Source of the DNA: an uncultured Rubrobacteraceae bacterium
Lineage (GTDB): Bacteria; Actinomycetota; Rubrobacteria; Rubrobacterales; Rubrobacteraceae
Assembly: GCA_902806065.1 (NCBI GenBank)
Contig: CADCVE010000061.1
Span: forward strand, 1 to 32,460
DNA: 32,460 bases
Direction of reading: 5' to 3'
Shown: piece after piece, positions 24,276 to 31,563 of the stretch
Position numbering within the stretch: the stretch's first letter is position 1
How the letters are laid out: each line of letters opens with the position of its first letter
Notes under the pieces: generated by a model
Databases searched by the model: none
Told to the model about the DNA's origin: nothing
Seen by the model: the letters and a program-made list of their open reading frames with translations, nothing else
Translations under genes and position numbers: made by a program

Positions 24276-24479
24276 ATCCGGATGCGCACTCGCGAGGGCA
24301 TGGCCGTCGCGAAAGCCAAGGGACGCCTTAAGGGCAAGCAGCCACCACTCTCACCGTCACAGCGGAAGCACCTGCTCAAACTCGCGGTAGCTGGGCAGCA
24401 CACCCAGACCGAGCTCGCCGAGCTGTTCCGCGTCTCCCGGACAACCGTCTACCGCGAACTCCAGCGCGCGGCCCGCTAA
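24276..24479 (+). pseudogene. 3' remnant of a serine recombinase (resolvase/invertase) gene
   Basis: The frame reads IRMRTREGMAVAKAKGRLKGKQ and ends with a helix-turn-helix (TELAELFRVSRTTVYRELQRA). This is the C-terminal DNA-binding part of Tn3-type resolvases and related serine recombinases. The catalytic N-terminal domain with the active Ser is missing; homology begins at about 24276, just after the IS30 scrap. An ATG at 24282 could in principle allow a 65-residue HTH peptide, but nothing suggests that it is made. Confidence 0.85.
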
Positions 24480-24924
24480 CTCCTCGCTAAGCTTGATAAC
24501 AGGGCCGGATGGTGCGTTGACCGGTCGAGAACGCCACGTTAGCGGGTGGCGTTTGACCGGCGAACCCAGAGCACAAGAAGCGTAGCCTCAGGCGAATCGT
24601 TAGAGAGCATAATAGACTACAGTCCTCGTCAGCTTCGGTACGCTATAGGGAAACGCTGAGTGAGCGGCCCCTGCCAGTGGAGAAGAGGAGCAAGCAGTGG
24701 TAGGTTCGGTAGGAGGTAGCGACCAGGGTGTCGTCCGGGTCGGAAAGCTAGCACAACGGCGAAGGATGCAAACGCACTTCGCCCGTACCGTACATAAAGC
24801 GTAATCATATGGTACGCAACATGGCCAGGGTTGCCGAAATTCGGAGCAGCACGCGAGATGGAGCATGAAGAACAGCGTCAGTAGCCACCGGTTGCGGAAG
24901 GGGGCGAGAGAAGAGGGCACAAGG
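24480..24924. other. Intergenic region upstream of pduX with one hairpin
   Basis: About 445 bases without a supported gene. A hairpin with eight-base arms (AACGCCAC at 24530-24537, GTGGCGTT at 24546-24553) is flanked by near-repeats GCGTTGACCGG and GCGTTTGACCGG. It may be a weak terminator or a mobile-element end. A minus-strand frame at 24600-24932 shows no domain and is probably chance. Confidence 0.5.
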
Positions 24925-25785
24925 ATGGGCATTGGTAGGTGTTCTGGTACGTTCGGCGAGCTACTCCAGGGAGTGCTTCCAGGCCAGGAGCGAGAATTTC
25001 TCGTTACTCTGCCGATCGCCCGGTATTCGACCGCCAGATTCGTGGCATTGCCCGGGTCCCCCGAAATCTTTGTCTATCCTTCTCACAAAGAGAAGTCCAG
25101 GCGGCTGGCAGAGAAGCTGATGCGCGTCTTCGACCTGGACTCGGGTGGCATTTTATCCCTTCAAAGCGAGTTGCCAGCGGGAAAGGGTTGCGCTAGTTCA
25201 TCGGCGGATATGGTAGCTACGGCCCTGGCTATCCAGTCCGCTTTTGGATTCTCCATCTCCCAGGCGTCCCTGGCCCAGGTCATGAGTAGCATAGAACCCA
25301 CGGATGGTGTGATGTACCGGGGGATCGTTTCCTTTTACCACCGCGAGGGAGTGCTGAGAAAACTCCTCGGGCACCTGCCTTCCTTGACTATAGTTGGCCT
25401 CGACGAAGGCGGCCAGGTAGATACGGTCGAGTTTAATAGGCGATCCAAACCGTTCGGGCGGGCTCGGCGAGCGGAGTACAAGGACCTGCTGCTCAGAATG
25501 GAGCGAGCCGTCACATATGGCGACCTTGGATCTTTGGGAGAGATCTCCACGCGCAGCGCCATCCTGAACCAGCATATTCTGCCCAAGACCCATCTAGACC
25601 TCTTGCTGGATATGCGCCAGCGGTACAAGGCATTGGGCGTAGTAGTCGCCCATAGCGGCACGCAGCTAGGCTTGCTTCTCGACCCTGACTCCTCAAACTA
25701 TTCGCAAAGCTTGCCGGCTATAGTTTCTGAACTGGCGCAGTACTCTCTCAGCGTCTGTATTCACCGTACTCACGAGTTCCGTTAG
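24925..25785 (+). CDS. pduX: PduX-like L-threonine kinase (GHMP kinase family)
   Basis: This 286-residue GHMP-family kinase resembles PduX, which phosphorylates L-threonine to make the aminopropanol linker of the B12 nucleotide loop. The N-terminus (GRCSGTFGELLQGVLPGQE, then FLVTLPIARYS) is characteristic of PduX. The GHMP ATP loop is PAGKGCASSSAD (84-95), and a late AHSGTQLGLLLD fits the third GHMP motif. The frame opens 20 codons earlier, but ATG 24925 begins at the family N-terminus. Its convergent neighbour is the dehydratase operon. It links cobalamin assembly to the B12-dependent enzyme next door. The true substrate would need testing, but this family is fairly specific. Confidence 0.88.
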   Translation: MGIGRCSGTFGELLQGVLPGQEREFLVTLPIARYSTARFVALPGSPEIFVYPSHKEKSRRLAEKLMRVFDLDSGGILSLQSELPAGKGCASSSADMVATALAIQSAFGFSISQASLAQVMSSIEPTDGVMYRGIVSFYHREGVLRKLLGHLPSLTIVGLDEGGQVDTVEFNRRSKPFGRARRAEYKDLLLRMERAVTYGDLGSLGEISTRSAILNQHILPKTHLDLLLDMRQRYKALGVVVAHSGTQLGLLLDPDSSNYSQSLPAIVSELAQYSLSVCIHRTHEFR

Positions 25786-25822
25786 AGAACATCTCGCAAG
25801 CGGAGGCTGAACCGTTCTTGAG

Positions 25823-26038
25823 CTACCTGCTACGTTGCTCCTGGCCGAGCATGATCTCTCGCACGGTACTCCAGGGGTAGAAGGTAAGGCGAGGCTGTTG
25901 CGAACCTTCGACCGTTACACCGAAATAATCTATGCCCCGCAACACGGCTGTTTGGGGTTCGGTGCCAAGATCGTCGCTCTTCCAGACGTGCAGTAATACT
26001 TCCTGCCCGATCCAGGCTTCAGGTGTCTCTCCCGCCAT
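25823..26038 (-). CDS. Small Sm-like beta-barrel protein at the end of the dehydratase operon
   Basis: This 71-residue protein looks like a single small beta-barrel. WIGQEVLLHVWKSDD, TAVLRGIDYFGVTVEG and the ending TFYPWSTVREIMLG follow the strand pattern of Sm/LSm-like domains (a Gly-rich turn, then a FxPWxxI-like strand). The frame extends to 26074, but ATG 26038 is five bases after GGGAGG, which fixes the start. It follows pduH by 67 bases on the same strand and is probably the last gene of the operon. No function is known to me. RNA binding is a possibility from the fold only, and other beta-barrel roles fit equally well. Confidence 0.75.
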   Translation of the reverse strand: MAGETPEAWIGQEVLLHVWKSDDLGTEPQTAVLRGIDYFGVTVEGSQQPRLTFYPWSTVREIMLGQEQRSR

Positions 26039-26105
26039 TAAAGCCTCCCTGGTCACTGCCGGACTCCTACCCAACCATCTCAGCTACCGAGGATCAGGTA
26101 ATCCT

Positions 26106-26492
26106 TCAAAGCTTGTCATCGAGCCGTAATGGTGTGCCTATCACCAGGCGCGCTGCGTTGGAGCCAGCCATCCGGCACACTTGCCTAGCGTAATCCTCCT
26201 CTACCTCGGTGACGATGACCGGTTGCGCGGCAGGCATGTGCCGCTCATGGACGGCGACCTTTCCGGAGGTAACGCTTACTCCGACGCCGAAACGCGAATT
26301 TTTGGCCGTAGCATAGGCGAGAGCGGCGACGTCGTCGGCTTCGCCACCGCTCTCGTCGGCGTCCTCCAGGCGACAGGGAATGCCTTCTTCCTCGGCCCCA
26401 AAGGAGATCCACTCGAAAAAGTGTTCGTCCACCTCGGGGGCCAGGCTTACGTGGATCGCCGGCCGCTCAGGGCTCTCGTCTTCTTGGGTCAT
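26106..26492 (-). CDS. pduH: PduH: diol/glycerol dehydratase reactivase small subunit
   Basis: This 128-residue protein matches the small subunit of the dehydratase-reactivating factor (PduH/DdrB/DhaG). That factor swaps damaged cobalamin out of the inactivated enzyme by mimicking the dehydratase medium subunit. Visible family segments are IHVSLAPEVDEHFFEWISFGAEEEGIP, SRFGVGVSVTSGKVAVHERHMP and the NAARLVIGTPLR ending. The ATG overlaps the pduG stop (ATGA at 26489-26492), as expected for two subunits made in equal amounts. The length is normal for the family. Confidence 0.93.
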   Translation of the reverse strand: MTQEDESPERPAIHVSLAPEVDEHFFEWISFGAEEEGIPCRLEDADESGGEADDVAALAYATAKNSRFGVGVSVTSGKVAVHERHMPAAQPVIVTEVEEDYARQVCRMAGSNAARLVIGTPLRLDDKL

Positions 26493-28336
26493 GCCGCCTC
26501 GTCTTGCTGCTGGCAGTAGTTGATAATGAGGCCCGTGGCGACGGCGTTCGTTGGGCCGAGGCCCTCGCGCACGTTAGCCACCCCGGCGACGATGTCGAAG
26601 CTGATCAACTCGTTCGTGAGCATCTGCGGGAGCTCGAAGTCGAGCCCGAAGCGACCGACGATGGCCACGAAATTCAGGAACCGGATGTTGTTTGATGGAG
26701 ATATGCGCTCCAGGGCCCGTATGCTGTTGCGCAGAAGCACCCTGCGCTTCGCCTCCTGGCGCACGGTCCTAATGCGGTCGAGTGTGTGATCGCTCTCGAT
26801 CGGGATAAACTCGTCGTCCTTCACCAGGACCACCCGCCCGAAGAGACCCGAGTCGAGCGGGTCGTCGAAGAACTGCACCGAGTTGTCCTCGTGACGGATA
26901 TGGAAGAGGCTCTCGACCTTTGCGAGCGGGTTGATCTTGATCTGCTCGGCGACCTCGAAGCGCTCCAGGCCCAACTCGTTCTGGATCAGGAGGGTCACCA
27001 TGTTCCCGGCACCGGCCAGGTGGACGTGCTCTACGGGCTTTCCCTTCTGGAACTGGGCGGCGTCGACCGAGCCTGCTCCCCCGTCGATGATCGCCACCGG
27101 CACGTCGATCCCCGGCGTGGTCAAGGCGCCGAGGATAGCCGTGTTCGCCTCGGCCCCACCCAGCTCGACCGGTGTGTCGATCTTCTCTGAGAGCGACTCG
27201 GCGACCCGCTCCATCAGCAACCGGTCGGTATCGACCATGACCGCCAGGCCGGTCGCGGTCTCGGTCGAGAATTCGTCGGCGATACCACCCTCCACCTGCT
27301 GCGGCACCTGGCAATCCACGGCCAGCACGTCGCGGATCTTGACGTCCTCCAACGACTTCTCGGTGACGTCCGCCATCGTCTGGCGGACGCGCTCGATCAT
27401 ACCTCCCACGTTCGTCCCGGATTCCCCCTGGACGTCGGAGAGGGGCTCGACCTTGGCTAGAGTGTCCATGATCGCGTCCGCCCCAGCCTCCAACTCGATG
27501 TCGAGGTTCTGATTCTCTCCCATGAACGTGATGGAGCCCGCCGGAATCTGTTTGCTCTCCACGTCACTCTCCGGCGTGCGGATCACGACCGCCGAGCGGA
27601 GCCCGATCAGCGCCTTGGCGATCGGGATCACGTGCCCCGTCTCCTCGGATGAGAGTGAGAACAGCGTGGCTATACCATAGGGGTTGCTCAACTGCTGAAC
27701 CGCCCGTCCCTGCGGCGCCACCTCGACGGCCGCCAGCATATCCAGCGGCACTTTCTCGATGTGGGCGACCTCGTCCACGAACGGCAAAGCTTCGGGGAGG
27801 CGGTTCGCGATCAGGACACCATCATCGCCTTGCACGATACCGGCCTTGACCTCCACACCTGCCTCCAGGGCACGCGTGATAATATCGGCGGCCACCTCGA
27901 AGTCGTAGTCTTGCGGGACGATGACTATTATCGGCTCGTCCGGTAGTGAGTCATCCGAGTCACTATCTTCCAGGTCACGTATGTGGGTGGTCTGTCCGAC
28001 GCCGATGCCCTCCCCGCCCGGCGAACCAGGGTTGTGCCCCACCATCGAGGACTCGGTAACGACCGTCTCGGTGACTGTCTCCATGGCGACGTCGCCAATT
28101 ACCGGGGTCGCCTCGTTCAGCAACACAAGCTCGAGATCCTCCATATTGATGCTGGCCGCCTCCATCGATTCCTTCAGCACCTGGACGATCCCGGATATGT
28201 TCTCCGCGGTTCCCTTTATCCCGGTCGTCATGGTGCTACCGGAAGACAAAAACTCCGGAGAACCACCGTCTTCGATCCTGGCGATGGCAACTTCCGTGGT
28301 CGAGTTACCGATGTCTACGCCGGCTATTATGCTCAT
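26489..28336 (-). CDS. pduG: PduG: diol/glycerol dehydratase reactivase large subunit
   Basis: This 615-residue ATPase of the ASKHA (actin/Hsp70) fold reactivates B12-dependent dehydratase. It has the first phosphate loop GVDIGNSTTEVAIA at the N-terminus, the second phosphate loop AIIDGGAGSVDAA, the family stretch NPYGIATLFSL and the C-terminal GPTNAVATGLIINY. The length is normal. One detail is odd: where I expect a motif like VGGSSLDFEIP the protein reads VGRFGLDFELP (560-570), a change in the nucleotide-binding segment. It follows pduE after 93 bases that hold a hairpin, and overlaps pduH. Confidence 0.94.
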   Translation of the reverse strand: MSIIAGVDIGNSTTEVAIARIEDGGSPEFLSSGSTMTTGIKGTAENISGIVQVLKESMEAASINMEDLELVLLNEATPVIGDVAMETVTETVVTESSMVGHNPGSPGGEGIGVGQTTHIRDLEDSDSDDSLPDEPIIVIVPQDYDFEVAADIITRALEAGVEVKAGIVQGDDGVLIANRLPEALPFVDEVAHIEKVPLDMLAAVEVAPQGRAVQQLSNPYGIATLFSLSSEETGHVIPIAKALIGLRSAVVIRTPESDVESKQIPAGSITFMGENQNLDIELEAGADAIMDTLAKVEPLSDVQGESGTNVGGMIERVRQTMADVTEKSLEDVKIRDVLAVDCQVPQQVEGGIADEFSTETATGLAVMVDTDRLLMERVAESLSEKIDTPVELGGAEANTAILGALTTPGIDVPVAIIDGGAGSVDAAQFQKGKPVEHVHLAGAGNMVTLLIQNELGLERFEVAEQIKINPLAKVESLFHIRHEDNSVQFFDDPLDSGLFGRVVLVKDDEFIPIESDHTLDRIRTVRQEAKRRVLLRNSIRALERISPSNNIRFLNFVAIVGRFGLDFELPQMLTNELISFDIVAGVANVREGLGPTNAVATGLIINYCQQQDEAA

Positions 28337-28366
28337 CGTGCGTCACTCCACGAAACTGGTCTGGCC

Positions 28367-28403
28367 GGTCGGGCGCTACGGGCGAACACTACAGCGCCCA
28401 ACC
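28367..28403 (-). promoter_or_regulatory. Stem-loop in the pduE-pduG gap
   Basis: The arms GGTCGGGCGCT (28367-28377) and AGCGCCCAACC (28393-28403) pair at ten of eleven positions around a 15-base loop. There is no U tract, so mRNA processing or differential stability between dehydratase and reactivase is likelier than termination. Confidence 0.45.
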
Positions 28404-28429
28404 GTCCGCCGGATGCTCTCTTTCGACGT

Positions 28430-28900
28430 TTACTCCCCAACTTCTCTCTGCTGCCCCTCTGCCTCGTCTTCTTCCGGCTCTCTCAGTCGGCCGTGTGTCT
28501 CGTACACATCGGCCGCTTCACGGATAAGGTTCGCGCTAATCTTCGCGTCGTACTCATTCTCCAGTTCGTCAGCGATATCATTCAGTTCGGACTTGGTGGA
28601 CCTGCTGGGCCGCAGGGCATTGTAGATCTCCAGGAGGCGGTCATCGGATACCCTCGTCAGCTCGGCTGCCCGTCGCATGTTGGAGGCCAACTGGGGGCGT
28701 CCGATGCTCTCGGCTATCTGGGCCTGATACTCCAGGACCTCCGGGGTCACGCGGATCTCGTCCGCCTCGATCTCGCCGTCCATCACCGCTTCGAGGGTGA
28801 TCTCGTCGATCGGCCTGTCCTTTGACGTCTTCAGCAGATCTCGCCGCTTTTCGGAGAGGGGGTAATCCTGCTCGTAGTGGAGTTTGTCGTTGTTAGCCAC
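28430..28900 (-). CDS. pduE: PduE: diol/glycerol dehydratase small subunit
   Basis: This 156-residue protein matches the gamma subunit of B12-dependent diol/glycerol dehydratase. The core shows DEITLEAVMDGEIEADEIRVTPE, then RRAAELTRVSDDRLLEIYNA followed by LRPSRSTKSEL, and a later NLIREAADVYETHGRL; all are strongly conserved. The N-terminus begins directly at DYPLSEKRRDLL after about 11 residues and lacks the roughly 40-residue extension of enteric PduE. The C-terminus has an extra acidic tail (EPEEDEAEGQQREVGE) not usual in the family. It follows pduD by 23 bases. Confidence 0.94.
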   Translation of the reverse strand: MANNDKLHYEQDYPLSEKRRDLLKTSKDRPIDEITLEAVMDGEIEADEIRVTPEVLEYQAQIAESIGRPQLASNMRRAAELTRVSDDRLLEIYNALRPSRSTKSELNDIADELENEYDAKISANLIREAADVYETHGRLREPEEDEAEGQQREVGE

Positions 28901-28923
28901 GTGAAGCTATCTCCCTTTGAGGT

Positions 28924-29514
28924 TCACTTTTCGAAGTTTACTTTCAGCTCGACCGGTTTCTCCTGCTTCACAAACTCGGCCTCCCGGATGTGAAACACGG
29001 CGGCTATGGCCTGCCACATGGGGCGGGACATCGGGTCGTTCGTTTGCGGTACCGGCGATGGCGAATCGCCTTTGGCATACTGCGCCGCGTTTTTGCCGAT
29101 ATGCCGGTAGGCTGACAGGTCGAGGTTCGGCGCCTGGGGAAACAGCTCCAGGGGCGTCAGCGGGAGGAGGTCACGCTGATGGATCAAGGTGGTGCCGCGC
29201 GACTGGATGCTGATGGCGATACCCGAGCCACTCAGTTTGGCGGCATCCAGGCCGATAAACGCCAGATCGGCACTCCGCCAGACGCGGATCAGTCGCGGCT
29301 TGAGCTCTTCTTCTTCGATACCGGCGAATATTTCTCGCAAGATGGCAGCGTGAGGAATCCCGAGCATGGTCTGCTTTTTCCCCTGGTCGCCGAACGCGGG
29401 GGCGACGGCGATGACTACCTCGTCGGACGAGTCCCCAAGTTCGGCTTCACCTACTTCTTCTAACTCCATCTCTTCTACGGCCTGCTGTTGCTGGTTCGTT
29501 CCCTCGTCGGACAT
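28924..29514 (-). CDS. pduD: PduD: diol/glycerol dehydratase medium subunit
   Basis: This 196-residue protein matches the beta subunit, which helps bind the cobalamin nucleotide tail. The core begins at about residue 31 with DEVVIAVAPAFG and includes LGIPHAAILREIFAGIEEEELK, LSGSGIAISIQSRGTTLIHQ, ELFPQAPNLDLSAYRHIGKNAA followed by QYAKGDSP, and VPQTNDPMSRPMWQA. The first 30 residues are Gln/Glu-rich and acidic, not the amphipathic encapsulation peptide of enteric PduD, and the protein is about 28 residues shorter. It follows pduC by 17 bases. Confidence 0.94.
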   Translation of the reverse strand: MSDEGTNQQQQAVEEMELEEVGEAELGDSSDEVVIAVAPAFGDQGKKQTMLGIPHAAILREIFAGIEEEELKPRLIRVWRSADLAFIGLDAAKLSGSGIAISIQSRGTTLIHQRDLLPLTPLELFPQAPNLDLSAYRHIGKNAAQYAKGDSPSPVPQTNDPMSRPMWQAIAAVFHIREAEFVKQEKPVELKVNFEK

Positions 29515-29531
29515 GCGTCTAGCTCCTTGCT

Positions 29532-31235
29532 TTAGATGTCGTCGGGGCCGAGTGCCTGTCGGATGTTGGAGATCTTCTCCCAGCGTTCGCCCTCCAGACG
29601 ATAGCCCGTGCCCGGTCCCTGATAATCGTTCACGTCGTTAACCGCCGCGACGACCTTGAAGTCCGGGCTCAGGATGGCCGACGTGTGCAGGTAGTCGCCG
29701 GACACGCGCTGCTTCTGCATCTCCAGGACGTTGTTGGCGACATCCTCGAACCCGTGCTCGCCCAGCGCTTTGACGACGTCCAGCCCCGTCACGCCACGCT
29801 CCATCATGTCCTCGGCCGCCTCGATATCCTGAACCTTGTCGCGCTCCGGCATATCCTTGCTGCCGTGGGCGTAGGTTGCCGCTTCGATCTCTTCGTCCGT
29901 GATCTGAGGCAGGCCCAACTCCTCGAAGACAGCCTGCAACGCCTGCGCCGCCTTGTTGCGAACCGCAACCACGTCCTGTTCGTCCACCGGCACCAGGCCC
30001 CCGTCAATCTTCAGGTCGCGCTGGATAATGAGGTAGTCGTCATGGTCGTCGCAGTCGAAGTTCGAGCCAGCGAACATGTTGTCATAGTTCGGGACGGTGC
30101 TGTAACCGGAGAATATGAGGTCGGTCCCCGGCAACATCTGCATCAGCGTGCGCGCCGTACGCCGGTAAGGGGAGTGGGAGAACGACTGGTCGTTCCCGGA
30201 CGCGACCTCAAGGTCCATACAGGTCGTCACCAGGTTCTCGGCCAGCACGGCCCGGATACCGCTCGGCATCGAAGCAGGTATGCCTATAGCGCTGATCGAG
30301 CCATTCTGAAGCCCCTGGACGCCAACACCCTTGCTCAGCATGACGCATTTGATCTCCAGGTACAGCATGGACTTGCCTTCGGCGGAGGCCATCTGTACCT
30401 CAGCACCGGTGCCCGAGGTAAACCGCATCTTGATACCGCGCGAGGCGTAGGCCGAGGCCAGGAAAGCCTTGGACCAAGGCGTATCGTCGCCGTCCCGGAA
30501 CGCTCCATCGGTACCATAGACCGAAACGGTCTCGGCGTAGCTCGTTAGCCCGCGCAGTCCGAGTTGAAGCTCCGTGGCCTCCTCGACGGCGTCCTGGGTG
30601 ATGATACCGCCCCGCCCCGTCTGCCCCCCGACGAGCAGCGCCAGGGCGGCTAAGGGAGCGTAGCGGACCACGCCAAGGGTAGTCTCCAACTCCGAGAAGC
30701 CGTACAATCCGGCTTCGGCGGCGTCGGCGACCATCTGAACCGGGTTGTCGTGCACGTTAGTGACGTGACCCTGGATCGACGGCGTTCTACGAGCGTGCAT
30801 CTTCCGCAGGCCCATCATCATTTCCACGACGTCCATACAGTCCATCACGGCCGCGATCTTGGCTGGCGTGAGGCCCGAGAAGACTTCGAGCACCCTGGTT
30901 CGCGTCACGTTGATATCTACGATCATCCGGGCGATTTCGACCGCGTCGAGAGCCATCATCTCTTCAGCAATATCGTTGTTAAGGGCGTACCTCGCTATGA
31001 AATCGTCGACCGGGTCGAAGTCATCGCGAGACTTTCCATCCATCTCGGTGATTACACCGTCTTCGATCTTGATGCTAGGCTCCGGGTCCTCCGGGCTACC
31101 CATTGCGATCAGCCCGACCTCGGGCCATTCCTTGAGAAAACCGTCTTTGTTGACCTCCCGGTTTTCCAGAACCTCGAACCGCTTGTGCCTCTTGGCCTCT
31201 GTCTTGTTCCCGGCTTCCCGCTCTTCGGCCTGCAT
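29532..31235 (-). CDS. pduC: PduC: B12-dependent diol/glycerol dehydratase large subunit
   Basis: This 567-residue catalytic subunit converts 1,2-diols or glycerol to aldehydes through an adenosylcobalamin radical. Aligned by eye to the Klebsiella enzyme, with an offset of 14 caused by an N-terminal extension, all active-site residues are kept: Gln155, His157, Glu184, Glu235, Gln310, Asp349 and Ser376. Ser315 and Gln350, near the substrate and cobalamin side chains, are also present. The stretch RRTARTLMQMLPGTD with FSGYS resembles glycerol dehydratases, other parts diol dehydratases, so the preferred substrate is open. ATG 31235 follows GGAGGAACAGA. Confidence 0.96.
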   Translation of the reverse strand: MQAEEREAGNKTEAKRHKRFEVLENREVNKDGFLKEWPEVGLIAMGSPEDPEPSIKIEDGVITEMDGKSRDDFDPVDDFIARYALNNDIAEEMMALDAVEIARMIVDINVTRTRVLEVFSGLTPAKIAAVMDCMDVVEMMMGLRKMHARRTPSIQGHVTNVHDNPVQMVADAAEAGLYGFSELETTLGVVRYAPLAALALLVGGQTGRGGIITQDAVEEATELQLGLRGLTSYAETVSVYGTDGAFRDGDDTPWSKAFLASAYASRGIKMRFTSGTGAEVQMASAEGKSMLYLEIKCVMLSKGVGVQGLQNGSISAIGIPASMPSGIRAVLAENLVTTCMDLEVASGNDQSFSHSPYRRTARTLMQMLPGTDLIFSGYSTVPNYDNMFAGSNFDCDDHDDYLIIQRDLKIDGGLVPVDEQDVVAVRNKAAQALQAVFEELGLPQITDEEIEAATYAHGSKDMPERDKVQDIEAAEDMMERGVTGLDVVKALGEHGFEDVANNVLEMQKQRVSGDYLHTSAILSPDFKVVAAVNDVNDYQGPGTGYRLEGERWEKISNIRQALGPDDI

Positions 31236-31251
31236 TCTGTTCCTCCTATCC

Positions 31252-31268
31252 GCGATCTTGGAGATCGC
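31252..31268 (-). promoter_or_regulatory. Hairpin next to the pduC ribosome site
   Basis: On the transcribed strand GCGATCT, three bases, AGATCGC form a perfect 7-bp stem immediately upstream of GGATAGGAGG. It may modulate ribosome access or RNA stability. Confidence 0.5.
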
Positions 31269-31419
31269 CTTGTCGTGAAGGCTTCAACGGCTTGGTTGGC
31301 TCTGCCCAGAGGCAGGCTCTACAAGACGTGCAGTTCCCCGACCGTAAGATAAAGGTTCATTGCGCTCATCCCCATTGAGAGTCAATCAAAATGAGACCTC
31401 TATCCTGCTCATCATCCCT
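31269..31419 (-). other. Untranslated leader of the pduC operon
   Basis: About 150 bases of the predicted leader carry no start codon with a good ribosome site and no riboswitch that I recognise. A few short repeats around CATCCCCATTGAGAG and ATCAAAATGAGA are visible, without a clear fold. Confidence 0.4.
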
Positions 31420-31463
31420 TCCGCCAAGGCGGACTTATAGCATAAAGATCATTATAGGGTCAA
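31420..31463 (-). promoter_or_regulatory. pduC operon promoter with a palindrome at the start site
   Basis: On the minus strand TTGACC (31463-31458), an 18-base spacer and TATAAG (31439-31434) predict a start near 31427 and a leader of about 190 bases. The dyad TCCGCC-AA-GGCGGA (31420-31433) directly adjoins the -10 and covers the start point, as a repressor operator would. A second TATAAT-like run lies inside the spacer. No B12 riboswitch core is present in the leader. Confidence 0.6.
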
Positions 31464-31563
31464 GCCAGCGCCCGGAGTAAGAGCGAACCTCACAGCATTC
31501 GAGCAGCAGCCGATCGAATGGACTTACACCTGAGTCGAGAAACGCATGATATAAAGCAACTCT

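Noticed and set aside
24282-24479. Functional 65-residue HTH regulator
   Set aside because: It is the exact C-terminal part of a serine recombinase with the catalytic domain missing and no ribosome site; a remnant is simpler.
24600-24932. 110-codon minus-strand frame upstream of pduX
   Set aside because: Cys/Pro-rich with no recognisable fold, and it overlaps the pduX start; probably chance.
26786-30548. Long open frames on the plus strand opposite pduG and pduC
   Set aside because: They mirror strongly conserved genes on the other strand and have no family features; typical shadows in GC-rich DNA.
31269-31430. Second cobalamin riboswitch in front of pduC
   Set aside because: Neither GCCACTGT nor a B12 box is present on the transcribed strand.
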